64,000 nucleotides of DNA from Bacillota bacterium (GTDB taxonomy: Bacteria > Bacillota > Clostridia > Tissierellales > Tissierellaceae). The position numbers were made by a program, and so were the translations under genes. Below the pieces are notes generated by a model. That model was not told where the DNA came from. It saw nothing but the letters and a program-made list of their open reading frames with translations, and did not search any database. Where the stretch lies: contig JAEWGC010000044.1 of NCBI GenBank assembly GCA_023388495.1, positions 68,139-132,138 on the forward strand, written 5' to 3'. Positions 23,177 through 31,465 of the stretch are shown in pieces; within the stretch, counting starts at the first letter, position 1, and every line of letters starts with the position of its first letter.

Positions 23177-24085
23177 ATGAAAAGACCAATTATTATAGAT
23201 TGTGATCCAGGGTTAGATGATTCAATAGCATTAATAGCAGCTCACAAAATACAGGATATAGAAGTAGTTGGCATAACAACTACAGCCGGAAACGCTAGTT
23301 TAGAAAGGACTAGCAAAAATGCTTTAAACTTATTGGATACATTAGAATGGGAAATACCCGTGGTTATGGGATCAGAACATCCTTTAACTAGGGAACGAAA
23401 GTTATCAAATAAAAAGCCTGGTATAGGAGATGTAGTGTTACAAGAATCCAATAGAGAATTTTATAAGATGAATGTAACAGACTTTATATATGAAGAGGCT
23501 AAAAAGCAAAATGGTAATCTAGAGATCCTTACCTTAGCTCCTATGACTAATATTGCAAGAACCTTAATAAGATATCCAGATATAAAGGGATTAATTAAAA
23601 GTATAACATTTATGGGTGGAACAACGGGGGAAGGAAACATTACATCATCATCTGAATTTAATATGTATATAGACCCTCATGCAGCAGATATAGTATTTAA
23701 ATCTGGAATACCTCTTACTATGGTAGGGTTAGATGTGACGAAGAAGGCTTTTTTAACTTTAGAAGATATAGATTATTTTAAAAAATTTAATAATATACAT
23801 AGCCAATTAACAGCCCAGCTTCTTATGGCAATTCATGATAGAGAATGTTTATGTGGAGAAGACGCCATTGTAATCCATGATGCAGTTGCCCTAGGGGTGA
23901 TGGTTTTCCCAGAGATTGTCAAGAAAAGAAAATTTAGTGTATCAATAGAAATAAATAGCAAACAAAATCTAGGAATGTTACTACTAGATTACAGGAATAT
24001 TCCTGATGAGGAAAGGAATATAGATATAGCAATAGATATAGATGTTGATAAGTTCAAGCATTGGATTAAAGGGTTAAATTGTTAA
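23177..24085 (+). CDS. Nucleoside hydrolase (IUNH family)
   Basis: This 302-residue enzyme has the canonical IIIDCDPGLDDSIAL calcium site, TLAPMTNIA, FMGGTTGEGN and a C-terminal HDAVALG with the His/Asp pair. It hydrolyses purine or pyrimidine ribonucleosides to base and ribose. It is closer to the family consensus than the divergent paralogue at 21725-22582. The start has a GGGGGG ribosome binding site. Confidence 0.92.
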   Translation: MKRPIIIDCDPGLDDSIALIAAHKIQDIEVVGITTTAGNASLERTSKNALNLLDTLEWEIPVVMGSEHPLTRERKLSNKKPGIGDVVLQESNREFYKMNVTDFIYEEAKKQNGNLEILTLAPMTNIARTLIRYPDIKGLIKSITFMGGTTGEGNITSSSEFNMYIDPHAADIVFKSGIPLTMVGLDVTKKAFLTLEDIDYFKKFNNIHSQLTAQLLMAIHDRECLCGEDAIVIHDAVALGVMVFPEIVKKRKFSVSIEINSKQNLGMLLLDYRNIPDEERNIDIAIDIDVDKFKHWIKGLNC

Positions 24086-24110
24086 AGTTTTAACCAAAAT
24101 TCAAAAAACT

Positions 24111-24152
24111 TAGTACAATTAATAATATATTTGATATAATATTATTGTACTA
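24111..24152. promoter_or_regulatory. iorAB promoter region with inverted repeat
   Basis: TAGTACAA (24111-24118) and TTGTACTA (24145-24152) are perfect inverted arms flanking TATAAT (24135-24140). The spacing places the arms at about the -35 and +1 positions, which suits a repressor site. No regulator gene is adjacent. Confidence 0.6.
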
Positions 24153-24173
24153 TATTAGAATAGGAGGAATTCT

Positions 24174-25949
24174 ATGAAAAAGCTTTTAACAGGTAATGAA
24201 GCTATTGCAAGGGGTGCTTATGAAGCAGGATGTTTAGTAGCAGCAGCATACCCAGGTACACCAAGTACTGAAATTCTTGAAAACATCTCACAATACGAAG
24301 AAGTATACTCAGAGTGGTCCACAAATGAGAAGGTTGCTTTAGAGGTTGGTGCAGGTGCATCTATAGCAGGAGCTAGATCTCTAGTTGCAATGAAACACGT
24401 GGGCTTAAACGTAGCAGCAGATCCATTATTTACTATTGCTTATGAAGGTGTAAATGGAGGACTTATAGTAATAACTGCTGATGAGCCAGGAATGCATAGT
24501 TCTCAAAATGAGCAAGACAACAGACTTTTTGCACCTCATGCAAAGGTAGCTATGGTAGAGCCATCAGATAGTCAAGAATGTAAAGATTTTGTAAAACATG
24601 CTTTTGAAATATCCGAAACCTATGATACTCCAGTATTATTTAAAGTAACTACTAGGGTTTGTCATAGTAAGGGTGTAGTAGAATTAGGAGAAAGAACTGA
24701 AGTAGGAGTAAAGGAATATGTGAAGGATCCTAAGAAATACATAATGGTACCAGCAAATTCCAAGGCTAAACATATAGAAATGGAAACAGACAGAATTCCA
24801 AGACTTAGGGAATATTCAAACAATAGTCCTTTAAATAGAATTGAATGGAATGACAGAAAAATAGGTATTATAACATCAGGTGCATCATATCTTCATGCAA
24901 AGGAAGTATTTGGAGATACAGTTTCCTACCTAAAAGTAGGATTTAGCTGGCCACTACCAGACAAACTATTTAAAGAATTCGCAGATGGCGTGGACAAACT
25001 ATATGTAATAGAAGAAAATGAGCCTTATATGGAACAATATATTAAAGCCATGGGAATAGAATGCATTGGTAAAGAAATATTCTCAGTATGTGGAGAAATA
25101 AATCCACAAATCATAAGAGAAAAAATGTTAGGTGAAAAGGTAGAAGTAGAAAATAAATTAGACTTGGAAGTATCATCAAGACCACCAGCACTATGTGCAG
25201 GATGCCCTCATAGAGGAATATTCTATGCTTTATCAAAACATAAAAATAAGATAGTAGTTACATCAGATATCGGATGCTATACACTAGGAGCTATGCCACC
25301 ATTAGGTATGGGAGATACAGTAATATGTATGGGTGCTGGAATCACAGCAGGAATTGGATTTGATAAAGTTAACCAAATGGCAGATAGAGACAAAAAGGTA
25401 TTTGGATTTGTAGGAGACTCTACATTCTTCCATTCAGGAATGACAGGATTAGTAAATGCAGTATATAATAAGAGTAATATGGTAGTTGTAATCCTTGACA
25501 ATAGAATCACTGCTATGACAGGCCATCAAGAAAACCCAGGTACAGGTAAGAGTATATCTGGTGTAGAATCACCAATGATTGATATAGAAGGCTTGGTAAA
25601 AGCTATAGGAGTGAAAGAGGAAAATATAAGAGTAGTAGATCCATATAAGATGGATGAAAATACAAATGCAGTGAAGGACGCATTAGAAGCTACTGAACCA
25701 TTTGTAATAATAACAAAACAACCTTGTGCACTTATTAAGGATGTACAAAAGAGAAGAGCAAATCTATATTGCCAAGTAAATCAAGAAAAATGCAGAAAAT
25801 GTAAGACTTGCCTAAGAATAGGATGTCCAGCCATATCTATGAAGGACAATGTAGTTAGTATGGATACTTCAATGTGTAATGGGTGTACAGTATGTCTACA
25901 GGTATGTCCATTTAAGGCTATAGAATCTTTTGGGGAAGAGGTGATTTAA
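24174..25949 (+). CDS. iorA: Indolepyruvate:ferredoxin oxidoreductase, alpha subunit
   Basis: This 591-residue protein has a pyrimidine-binding domain first (AAYPGTPSTEIL, EKVALEVGAGAS), then a TPP-binding domain (CAGCPHRG, VTSDIGCYTLG, FGFVGDSTFFHSG). It ends with two 4Fe-4S motifs (CRKCKTCLRIGCP and CNGCTVCLQVCP). It decarboxylates aryl 2-oxo acids from aromatic amino acids to aryl-acetyl-CoA, reducing ferredoxin. It forms an operon with iorB and is typical of amino-acid-fermenting anaerobes. AGGAGG lies upstream of the ATG. Confidence 0.96.
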   Translation: MKKLLTGNEAIARGAYEAGCLVAAAYPGTPSTEILENISQYEEVYSEWSTNEKVALEVGAGASIAGARSLVAMKHVGLNVAADPLFTIAYEGVNGGLIVITADEPGMHSSQNEQDNRLFAPHAKVAMVEPSDSQECKDFVKHAFEISETYDTPVLFKVTTRVCHSKGVVELGERTEVGVKEYVKDPKKYIMVPANSKAKHIEMETDRIPRLREYSNNSPLNRIEWNDRKIGIITSGASYLHAKEVFGDTVSYLKVGFSWPLPDKLFKEFADGVDKLYVIEENEPYMEQYIKAMGIECIGKEIFSVCGEINPQIIREKMLGEKVEVENKLDLEVSSRPPALCAGCPHRGIFYALSKHKNKIVVTSDIGCYTLGAMPPLGMGDTVICMGAGITAGIGFDKVNQMADRDKKVFGFVGDSTFFHSGMTGLVNAVYNKSNMVVVILDNRITAMTGHQENPGTGKSISGVESPMIDIEGLVKAIGVKEENIRVVDPYKMDENTNAVKDALEATEPFVIITKQPCALIKDVQKRRANLYCQVNQEKCRKCKTCLRIGCPAISMKDNVVSMDTSMCNGCTVCLQVCPFKAIESFGEEVI

Positions 25950-26519
25950 TTGGCAAAATCTTTACTATTAGTAGGTGTAGGAGGACAGGGTACTATTTTA
26001 GTATCTAAGATATTATCAGAGGGACTCTTAGAAGAGGGCTACGATGTAAAAATGTCAGAAATCCATGGTATGGCACAAAGAGGAGGTAGTGTTACCACTC
26101 AAATTAGATTTGGAGATAAGGTATATTCACCAACTATAAACCTTGGAGAAGCAGATGTATTAGTATCCTTCGAGAAACTAGAAGCAGCAAGGTACGTTCC
26201 TCAATTAAAAAAGAGTGGAACATTAATAGTTAACGAAGAGGAAATGTGGCCATTGCCAGTGTTAGCAGGATTAGAAAAATATCCTGAAGGAATAATGGAA
26301 GAATTAAAATCTAAAATAGATAATGTAATATCTATAAATGCTAGAGAAATAGCTGAAGAAATTGGTGAACCAAGATCTCAAAATATAGTAATGCTAGGAC
26401 TTATAGTTAAGGCATTAGGCCTAGAGAATATAGACTGGAAGACTAAAATCAAGAAGTTTCTTCCAGAAAGAGTACATGAAGTAAATATTAAGGCCTTTGA
26501 AAGAGGAATAAATTCATAA
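25950..26519 (+). CDS. iorB: Indolepyruvate:ferredoxin oxidoreductase, beta subunit
   Basis: This 189-residue gamma-type subunit has VGVGGQGTILVSKIL and SEIHGMAQRGGSVTTQIRFG, characteristic of 2-oxoacid oxidoreductase gamma domains. The TTG start directly abuts the iorA stop, with GAGGTGAT upstream, giving tight coupling. It completes the heterodimeric enzyme. Confidence 0.95.
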   Translation: MAKSLLLVGVGGQGTILVSKILSEGLLEEGYDVKMSEIHGMAQRGGSVTTQIRFGDKVYSPTINLGEADVLVSFEKLEAARYVPQLKKSGTLIVNEEEMWPLPVLAGLEKYPEGIMEELKSKIDNVISINAREIAEEIGEPRSQNIVMLGLIVKALGLENIDWKTKIKKFLPERVHEVNIKAFERGINS

Positions 26520-26557
26520 AAATAGTGGATACACATATATGTGTATCCACTATTTTT
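26518..26557 (+). terminator. terminator of iorAB
   Basis: Two 20-base arms form a perfect 40-bp palindrome starting within the iorB stop codon and ending in ATTTTTATG. Confidence 0.9.
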
Positions 26558-26715
26558 ATGTCGAAAAACTTATTAAATATTTGTAACAAATATCAGAACA
26601 TGAGAAAAATAAAGGATGAGTTAGAAAACAGAAGAAAATTAAAGAGATGATTATTATTAATAAATATTATTTGACTTATTTTTACTCCTATGGACCATAG
26701 AGGGCATTATTTAAG

Positions 26716-26743
26716 TTTACATAAGATATAGGAGGAGTATAAT
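26716..26743 (+). promoter_or_regulatory. probable promoter of the V-ATPase operon
   Basis: TTTACA (26716-26721), 16 bases, TATAAT (26738-26743), 24 bases before the first start codon. The remaining intergenic sequence from 26558 shows no other clear feature. Confidence 0.75.
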
Positions 26744-26767
26744 AGTTTAGTCAAGGAGTGATGAACT

Positions 26768-27085
26768 ATGGATGAAGTTATCAATAAGATAATAAACATT
26801 GATAAGGAAACAGTAAAGATGAGGCTAAGGACTGAAGAGATTATAAGGGATAAGGAAAAAGAATTAAAGGAAACTCTTCAAGATTTAGAAAAAAAATATC
26901 TGGAAGAAGGTAGATTAGAGGGGGAAAAAATTTATAACAAAATTATGAAAGATGGAGAAACTGAAATTGAAAGGTTGCAGTCTCAAGATATTGGGATATT
27001 AAAGAATATAGACGATGTATATAAAAAGAATAAAGATAAATTAGTCCTTGATTTATGGAATAGCTTGTTTAAAGGCGAAGAATAG
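26768..27085 (+). CDS. V-type ATPase peripheral-stalk coiled-coil subunit (NtpF/AhaH type)
   Basis: This 105-residue, strongly charged protein is predicted to be one continuous coiled coil (residues about 10-95). It is the first gene of the ATPase operon. Position, size and composition match the G/H-like stalk subunit that pairs with subunit E. Sequence conservation in this family is low, so the call rests mainly on context. AAGGAGTGATG precedes the ATG. Confidence 0.75.
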   Translation: MDEVINKIINIDKETVKMRLRTEEIIRDKEKELKETLQDLEKKYLEEGRLEGEKIYNKIMKDGETEIERLQSQDIGILKNIDDVYKKNKDKLVLDLWNSLFKGEE

Positions 27086-27095
27086 AGGGAGAACC

Positions 27096-28151
27096 ATGAG
27101 TAATGAAAGAAGATTTGCAGCAATAAACACTAAAATAAGGGTTTTAAGAGCGAAATCACTAGATAAAAAAGATTATATAAATCTAATGGAAAAAAATAGT
27201 GTAGTAGAGCAGGTTGCCTATCTCAAGGAGAACACCATATACAAAGAAGAATTAAGTAAAATAGAAAACTTAGACAAAATCGAGCAGGTTGAAATAGAAC
27301 TAGAGCGTCATCTAATAAATCAATTTGAAAAAATAATAAGATACTTTACTGACGATTATAGAAGTTTATTTAGAACCTTAATGCTAAGATACGAAATTGA
27401 GGACTTGAAGTTATATTTAAGAGCCTTAGAAAGAAAAGAAGAACTTAGTAAAATAGACAGTCTTAGTTTATTAAAGGAAAAATATTATAGTTTTGATTCT
27501 AAAAAACTGAAATCTTCTCATAATATGGAGGAATTTATAGAAAATCTAAAAGGAACTATCTACTATGATGCCTTAAACTCTTATAAAGAGGAAGAACATG
27601 CAAAAATTATATTTTACATGGAAATGAACTTGGACAGGCTATATTTTAATTCTTTAAAATCAGTATCTAAAAGCCTAAAAAAAAAAGATAAGATAATATT
27701 TGAAAAAATTCTTGGAAGAAATGAGGATTTATTAAATATTGAGTGGATTTATAGAGGGATTAAATTCTATAAATTACTCCCAGAGGAGTTAATAAACTTT
27801 ACATTACCCCATGGATATGAATTTAACTATAAAAGGTTAAAAAAGATGTGCTACTCCAATGAAGAGGAATTAAAGGAAATAGTTTTAAAAACGCAGTATG
27901 ATTTTTTATTTGATACTGAAAAAGATATAGATTTATATATGGAAAGAAGGATTCAAAGATATCTATACTATAGATTTTTAGATGCCTTTAGAAAGGCAAG
28001 CTTAGATATAACTTTATCCATAGCTTATATCCATCTTTTAGAGTATGAAATAAGGGATATTATCTCTATGCTGGAAGCTAAAAAATATGGATTAACTTTA
28101 CAAGAAACAAAAGATTACCTAGTAAGGAAAGTCGAAGGAAGTGATGAGTAA
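27096..28151 (+). CDS. ntpC: V-type ATPase subunit C
   Basis: This 351-residue, mostly helical protein with N-terminal FAAINTKIRVLRAKSL matches subunit C/AC39. It links the central stalk to the membrane rotor. I placed the start at ATG 27096 behind GAGGGAG; the frame is open further upstream to a TTG inside the preceding gene. Its stop overlaps the next start (TAATG). Confidence 0.88.
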   Translation: MSNERRFAAINTKIRVLRAKSLDKKDYINLMEKNSVVEQVAYLKENTIYKEELSKIENLDKIEQVEIELERHLINQFEKIIRYFTDDYRSLFRTLMLRYEIEDLKLYLRALERKEELSKIDSLSLLKEKYYSFDSKKLKSSHNMEEFIENLKGTIYYDALNSYKEEEHAKIIFYMEMNLDRLYFNSLKSVSKSLKKKDKIIFEKILGRNEDLLNIEWIYRGIKFYKLLPEELINFTLPHGYEFNYKRLKKMCYSNEEELKEIVLKTQYDFLFDTEKDIDLYMERRIQRYLYYRFLDAFRKASLDITLSIAYIHLLEYEIRDIISMLEAKKYGLTLQETKDYLVRKVEGSDE

Positions 28152-30079
28152 TGTCTGTTGAAAAGATGACCATGATGAATGTCATTGGAAATATGGCAGA
28201 TGTAGATAATGTATTAAAGGACATAATTCTATCTGGCAAAGTGGATTTAGTATCTGCATTATCACAAATAGAAGACAATAGCTTTGTCTTTAATGTAAAG
28301 GACGAAAACTTAGAAAAAGTTATAGATTTAAACTATATTACGTCTTTTTCAAAGGATAAAAGCTATGAAGAACTCCTTAAAAAGGGAGAAGAGCTAGAAT
28401 CAATTTTAGATATAAAATCTAATTATATGGGGTTTAATTTAAAAGATGAATCTAAGGCATCTAATAAACTAAACAATATATATGAAGAAGTAAAGGTGCC
28501 TAGTGAAGAGCTAGAGAAGGTCAAGGAAGAACTGGAAAAAATTGAAGAATTTTATAAAAATTTTTCTCAGATTAGAGATATTAATACTCCAATAGAGGAT
28601 TTGAAAAATCTTTCCCATTTTGATTATAGATTTGGAGTCCTAGCTAAGGAGGACAGAATAAAGCTTAAGAAGAACTATGAGAACATCCTAGCAATTATCC
28701 TTCATACAGGAACAGGAAAGGATGGAGAGGTTTACTTAACCTTATATCCTTCAAATATAAGAGAAGAAATGAATAGAATTCTAAGATCCTTAAACTTTAA
28801 AGAAATCCAAGTTCCAGATGAGTATAAGGGAACACCCTTTGAAATGATTAAATATATAAAGGATAAAAAGGAAAAATTAGAAAAGCATATAGATGGTTTG
28901 GAAAAGACATTAGCTAATTTAAAGGAAAATTATAAGGATTTAATTATATCGGCAGTTAATCAGCTGAAAACAAAGGAAAAAATAGAAGATATTAAAGATA
29001 AGTTAGCAAGATCTAATAAATTCTTCTATCTTTCAGGCTGGGTGTCTAAAAAGGATAAGGAAAGAATAGGAGAAACTCTAAAAGAGTATAAGGATATATT
29101 GGTAATATTTAAGGACGAAACTGACTTAACACCTCCTACAAAACTTAGAAATAATTGGTTATTTAAGCCATTTGAATCCTTAGTTAAAATGTACGGAATG
29201 CCATCCTATAACGAATTAGACCCTACTCCATTTTTATCTCTTTCATATATGTTTTTATTTGGAGCCATGTTTGGAGATTTAGGACAAGGATTTATACTAC
29301 TTTTAGGCGGTATGCTATTGGGACGTAAAAACAAGATGTTCGGTGGATTATTGAGTAGACTAGGACTAAGTTCAATGATATTTGGAACTTTATATGGTGC
29401 AGTATTTGGTATTGAAACTCTTATACCAGCATTACTTATTAAGCCCTTTGAAAATATAAATACAGTTTTGGTATCTGCCATATTTATAGGTATAGCACTT
29501 ATACTTATATCCTATATTTACGGCATGATTAATAGCATTAAAAGAAAAGATATGGAAGACGGATTATTTGGCAAGGAAGGTTTGGCAGGGTTTTTATTTT
29601 ATCTATGCTTACTTGTTTTAATAGGTGGAAATCTCATAGGAAGACCAATACTTTCCACAGAGGTAGGCGCAGCAATCATCATATTATGTATAATTGTTAT
29701 GATATTTAAGCAGCCACTTACTCATTTTATAAAAGGAAAACGTCCTCTTCATGGGGAAGATGTTGCCGGATACTATATAGAATCAGTATTTTCCATTATA
29801 GAGACTTTGCTTAGTATGCTAAGTGGTACAGTATCTTTTATTAGGGTAGGAGCTTTTGCTCTAACCCACGTTGGTTTATTTATAGCCTTTGAGACCATAG
29901 GCCATATGATAGGAACCACAACTGGTAATATCATTGTGCTTATTGTAGGTAATATCGTCATCATAGGTATGGAAGGCCTTATAGTATTTATTCAAGGTCT
30001 AAGACTTCAATACTATGAGCTATTTAGTAGATATTACAAAGGCGAAGGTAAAGAATTTAACCCTGTAAACATTAAATAA
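28151..30079 (+). CDS. ntpI: V-type ATPase subunit I (stator a-subunit)
   Basis: In this 642-residue protein, a cytoplasmic N-terminal half with coiled coils (around 105-150 and 225-260) precedes a C-terminal half of about seven TM segments. The conserved FGAMFGDLGQG and SFIRVGAFALTHVGLF motifs are present; the latter holds the arginine of the ion half-channel. It forms the ion path with the K ring. Confidence 0.94.
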   Translation: MSVEKMTMMNVIGNMADVDNVLKDIILSGKVDLVSALSQIEDNSFVFNVKDENLEKVIDLNYITSFSKDKSYEELLKKGEELESILDIKSNYMGFNLKDESKASNKLNNIYEEVKVPSEELEKVKEELEKIEEFYKNFSQIRDINTPIEDLKNLSHFDYRFGVLAKEDRIKLKKNYENILAIILHTGTGKDGEVYLTLYPSNIREEMNRILRSLNFKEIQVPDEYKGTPFEMIKYIKDKKEKLEKHIDGLEKTLANLKENYKDLIISAVNQLKTKEKIEDIKDKLARSNKFFYLSGWVSKKDKERIGETLKEYKDILVIFKDETDLTPPTKLRNNWLFKPFESLVKMYGMPSYNELDPTPFLSLSYMFLFGAMFGDLGQGFILLLGGMLLGRKNKMFGGLLSRLGLSSMIFGTLYGAVFGIETLIPALLIKPFENINTVLVSAIFIGIALILISYIYGMINSIKRKDMEDGLFGKEGLAGFLFYLCLLVLIGGNLIGRPILSTEVGAAIIILCIIVMIFKQPLTHFIKGKRPLHGEDVAGYYIESVFSIIETLLSMLSGTVSFIRVGAFALTHVGLFIAFETIGHMIGTTTGNIIVLIVGNIVIIGMEGLIVFIQGLRLQYYELFSRYYKGEGKEFNPVNIK

Positions 30080-30094
30080 TTAGGAGGAATAAAA

Positions 30095-30517
30095 ATGCAA
30101 TTTATATTAATATCAACAACTTTAATGGTTTTAATGACTATTGGAACTGGAATTTTTATGATTTACAAAAATGTAGAAGGTAATAGAAAGACTCTTAAAA
30201 AGGTTTTAAGGACAAATCTATATGTATTTTTACCAATACTTGTTGCCGCTATAATTACTTTAGTACCAGGAGCAATCAATGCCGAAACAACTAGTGCCTC
30301 ATCACCATCAGGTCTTGGATTTATTGCAGCAGCATTATCAACAGGTTTAGCAACAGTAGGTGCTGGATATGCAGTTGCCGTAGTAGGTTCTTCAGCTCTT
30401 GGAGCTGTATCGGAAGATTCTAGTATATTAGGTAAGACACTAATATTCGTAGGTCTTGCAGAAGGTATTGCAATTTATGGTCTTATAGTATCTATCCTAA
30501 TTCTTGGAAGGTTATAA
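30095..30517 (+). CDS. ntpK: V-type ATPase proteolipid subunit K
   Basis: This 140-residue rotor-ring subunit has four helices. The first pair is degenerate; the second pair carries the ion-binding Glu in GLAEGIAIYGL. Residues typical of sodium-binding K subunits (a Gln in the preceding helix, and Thr/Ser after the Glu) are not apparent, so proton coupling is the simpler guess. AGGAGG precedes the ATG. Confidence 0.9.
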   Translation: MQFILISTTLMVLMTIGTGIFMIYKNVEGNRKTLKKVLRTNLYVFLPILVAAIITLVPGAINAETTSASSPSGLGFIAAALSTGLATVGAGYAVAVVGSSALGAVSEDSSILGKTLIFVGLAEGIAIYGLIVSILILGRL

Positions 30518-30518
30518 T

Positions 30519-30824
30519 ATGAAATCTTTTCTAATCAGTCATAATAAGGATACAATCATAGGCCTAAGATTAGCAGGAATAGAAGGAATTTTAGCTGAAT
30601 CAAAGGAAGAAGTAGAAGTCTATTTTTATAAAGCTGTCCATGATCCTGAAATTGGAATTATTATACTGACAGAAACTATATTTGAAGAAATGAAAGAAAA
30701 GGTACTAGAACTTAAAAGAAGCGGAAGTTCAAAACTTATAACTACTATTCCAGATAGGACTGGCCTAAGGGATAAGAACTTTATAATGAGATATATAAAG
30801 GAATCCATAGGTATAAAAATTTAG
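30519..30824 (+). CDS. ntpG: V-type ATPase subunit F
   Basis: This 101-residue protein has the Rossmann-like F-subunit pattern: an early TIIGLRLAGIEG, mid GIIILTETIFEE and C-terminal RYIKESIGIKI. It binds the central stalk D subunit. I used ATG 30519, eight bases after GGAAGG. Confidence 0.9.
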   Translation: MKSFLISHNKDTIIGLRLAGIEGILAESKEEVEVYFYKAVHDPEIGIIILTETIFEEMKEKVLELKRSGSSKLITTIPDRTGLRDKNFIMRYIKESIGIKI

Positions 30825-30835
30825 GTGGTGAAAAG

Positions 30836-31465
30836 ATGATTACTCTTGATGATAAATTAGATATCTTCTATAAAGTAGTATTTAAGGAAGAAGAGGAAAG
30901 ATGTAAAAAGGCATTAGAGGAATTAGAAGAAAGAAATAAATTAACATTAGAAGAAAAAATTGTAGAGCTAGAAAAAAAGAAAGAAGAAATAATTACTAGG
31001 AGAAAACTTTTAGCAGAAACACAGAAAAATGAGATGCTTTCTAAGGCTATAGGAGAAAATAGAAGTAGAATTCTCCAAAAAAGAGAAGAGACACTAACAG
31101 ACTTAATCTCATCCTTAGAAAACAAGGCAAAGGAGTTTGTACTATCAAAGGATTATAAGGGTTATGTTCTAGATAGAATCCTTAATGTAATTAAGGAAAT
31201 AGAGGAAGAAGAAATAGTTATAGGTCTATTAGAAAAAGATAAGAAGGATCTAGAAGAGACTATTAGACAGTTAGGTGAAGATAATAATAAAAATATTTCT
31301 TTTTATACTGTGGTATCAGATATAATTGGAGGATTTATATTATCAGATAAAAATAGGAGCTACAACCTAGATAATAGTTTTAAAACTATTATTGAAGAAA
31401 ATAAATATCTAATAGGTAAGAGATTATACTCATCTCTAGAAAAGACAGGTGGTTTAAATGGTTAA
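30836..31465 (+). CDS. ntpE: V-type ATPase subunit E
   Basis: This 209-residue protein has a long N-terminal coiled coil (residues about 15-80) and a globular C-terminal domain ending in SDIIGGFILSDKNRSYNLDNSF, typical of subunit E. It forms the peripheral stalk with the first gene product. Its end overlaps ntpA by eight bases. Confidence 0.9.
   Translation: MITLDDKLDIFYKVVFKEEEERCKKALEELEERNKLTLEEKIVELEKKKEEIITRRKLLAETQKNEMLSKAIGENRSRILQKREETLTDLISSLENKAKEFVLSKDYKGYVLDRILNVIKEIEEEEIVIGLLEKDKKDLEETIRQLGEDNNKNISFYTVVSDIIGGFILSDKNRSYNLDNSFKTIIEENKYLIGKRLYSSLEKTGGLNG

Noticed and set aside
27048..27095. N-terminal extension of V-ATPase subunit C
   Set aside because: The TTG at 27048 lies inside the preceding gene without a ribosome binding site; ATG 27096 has GAGGGAG and gives the normal N-terminus.
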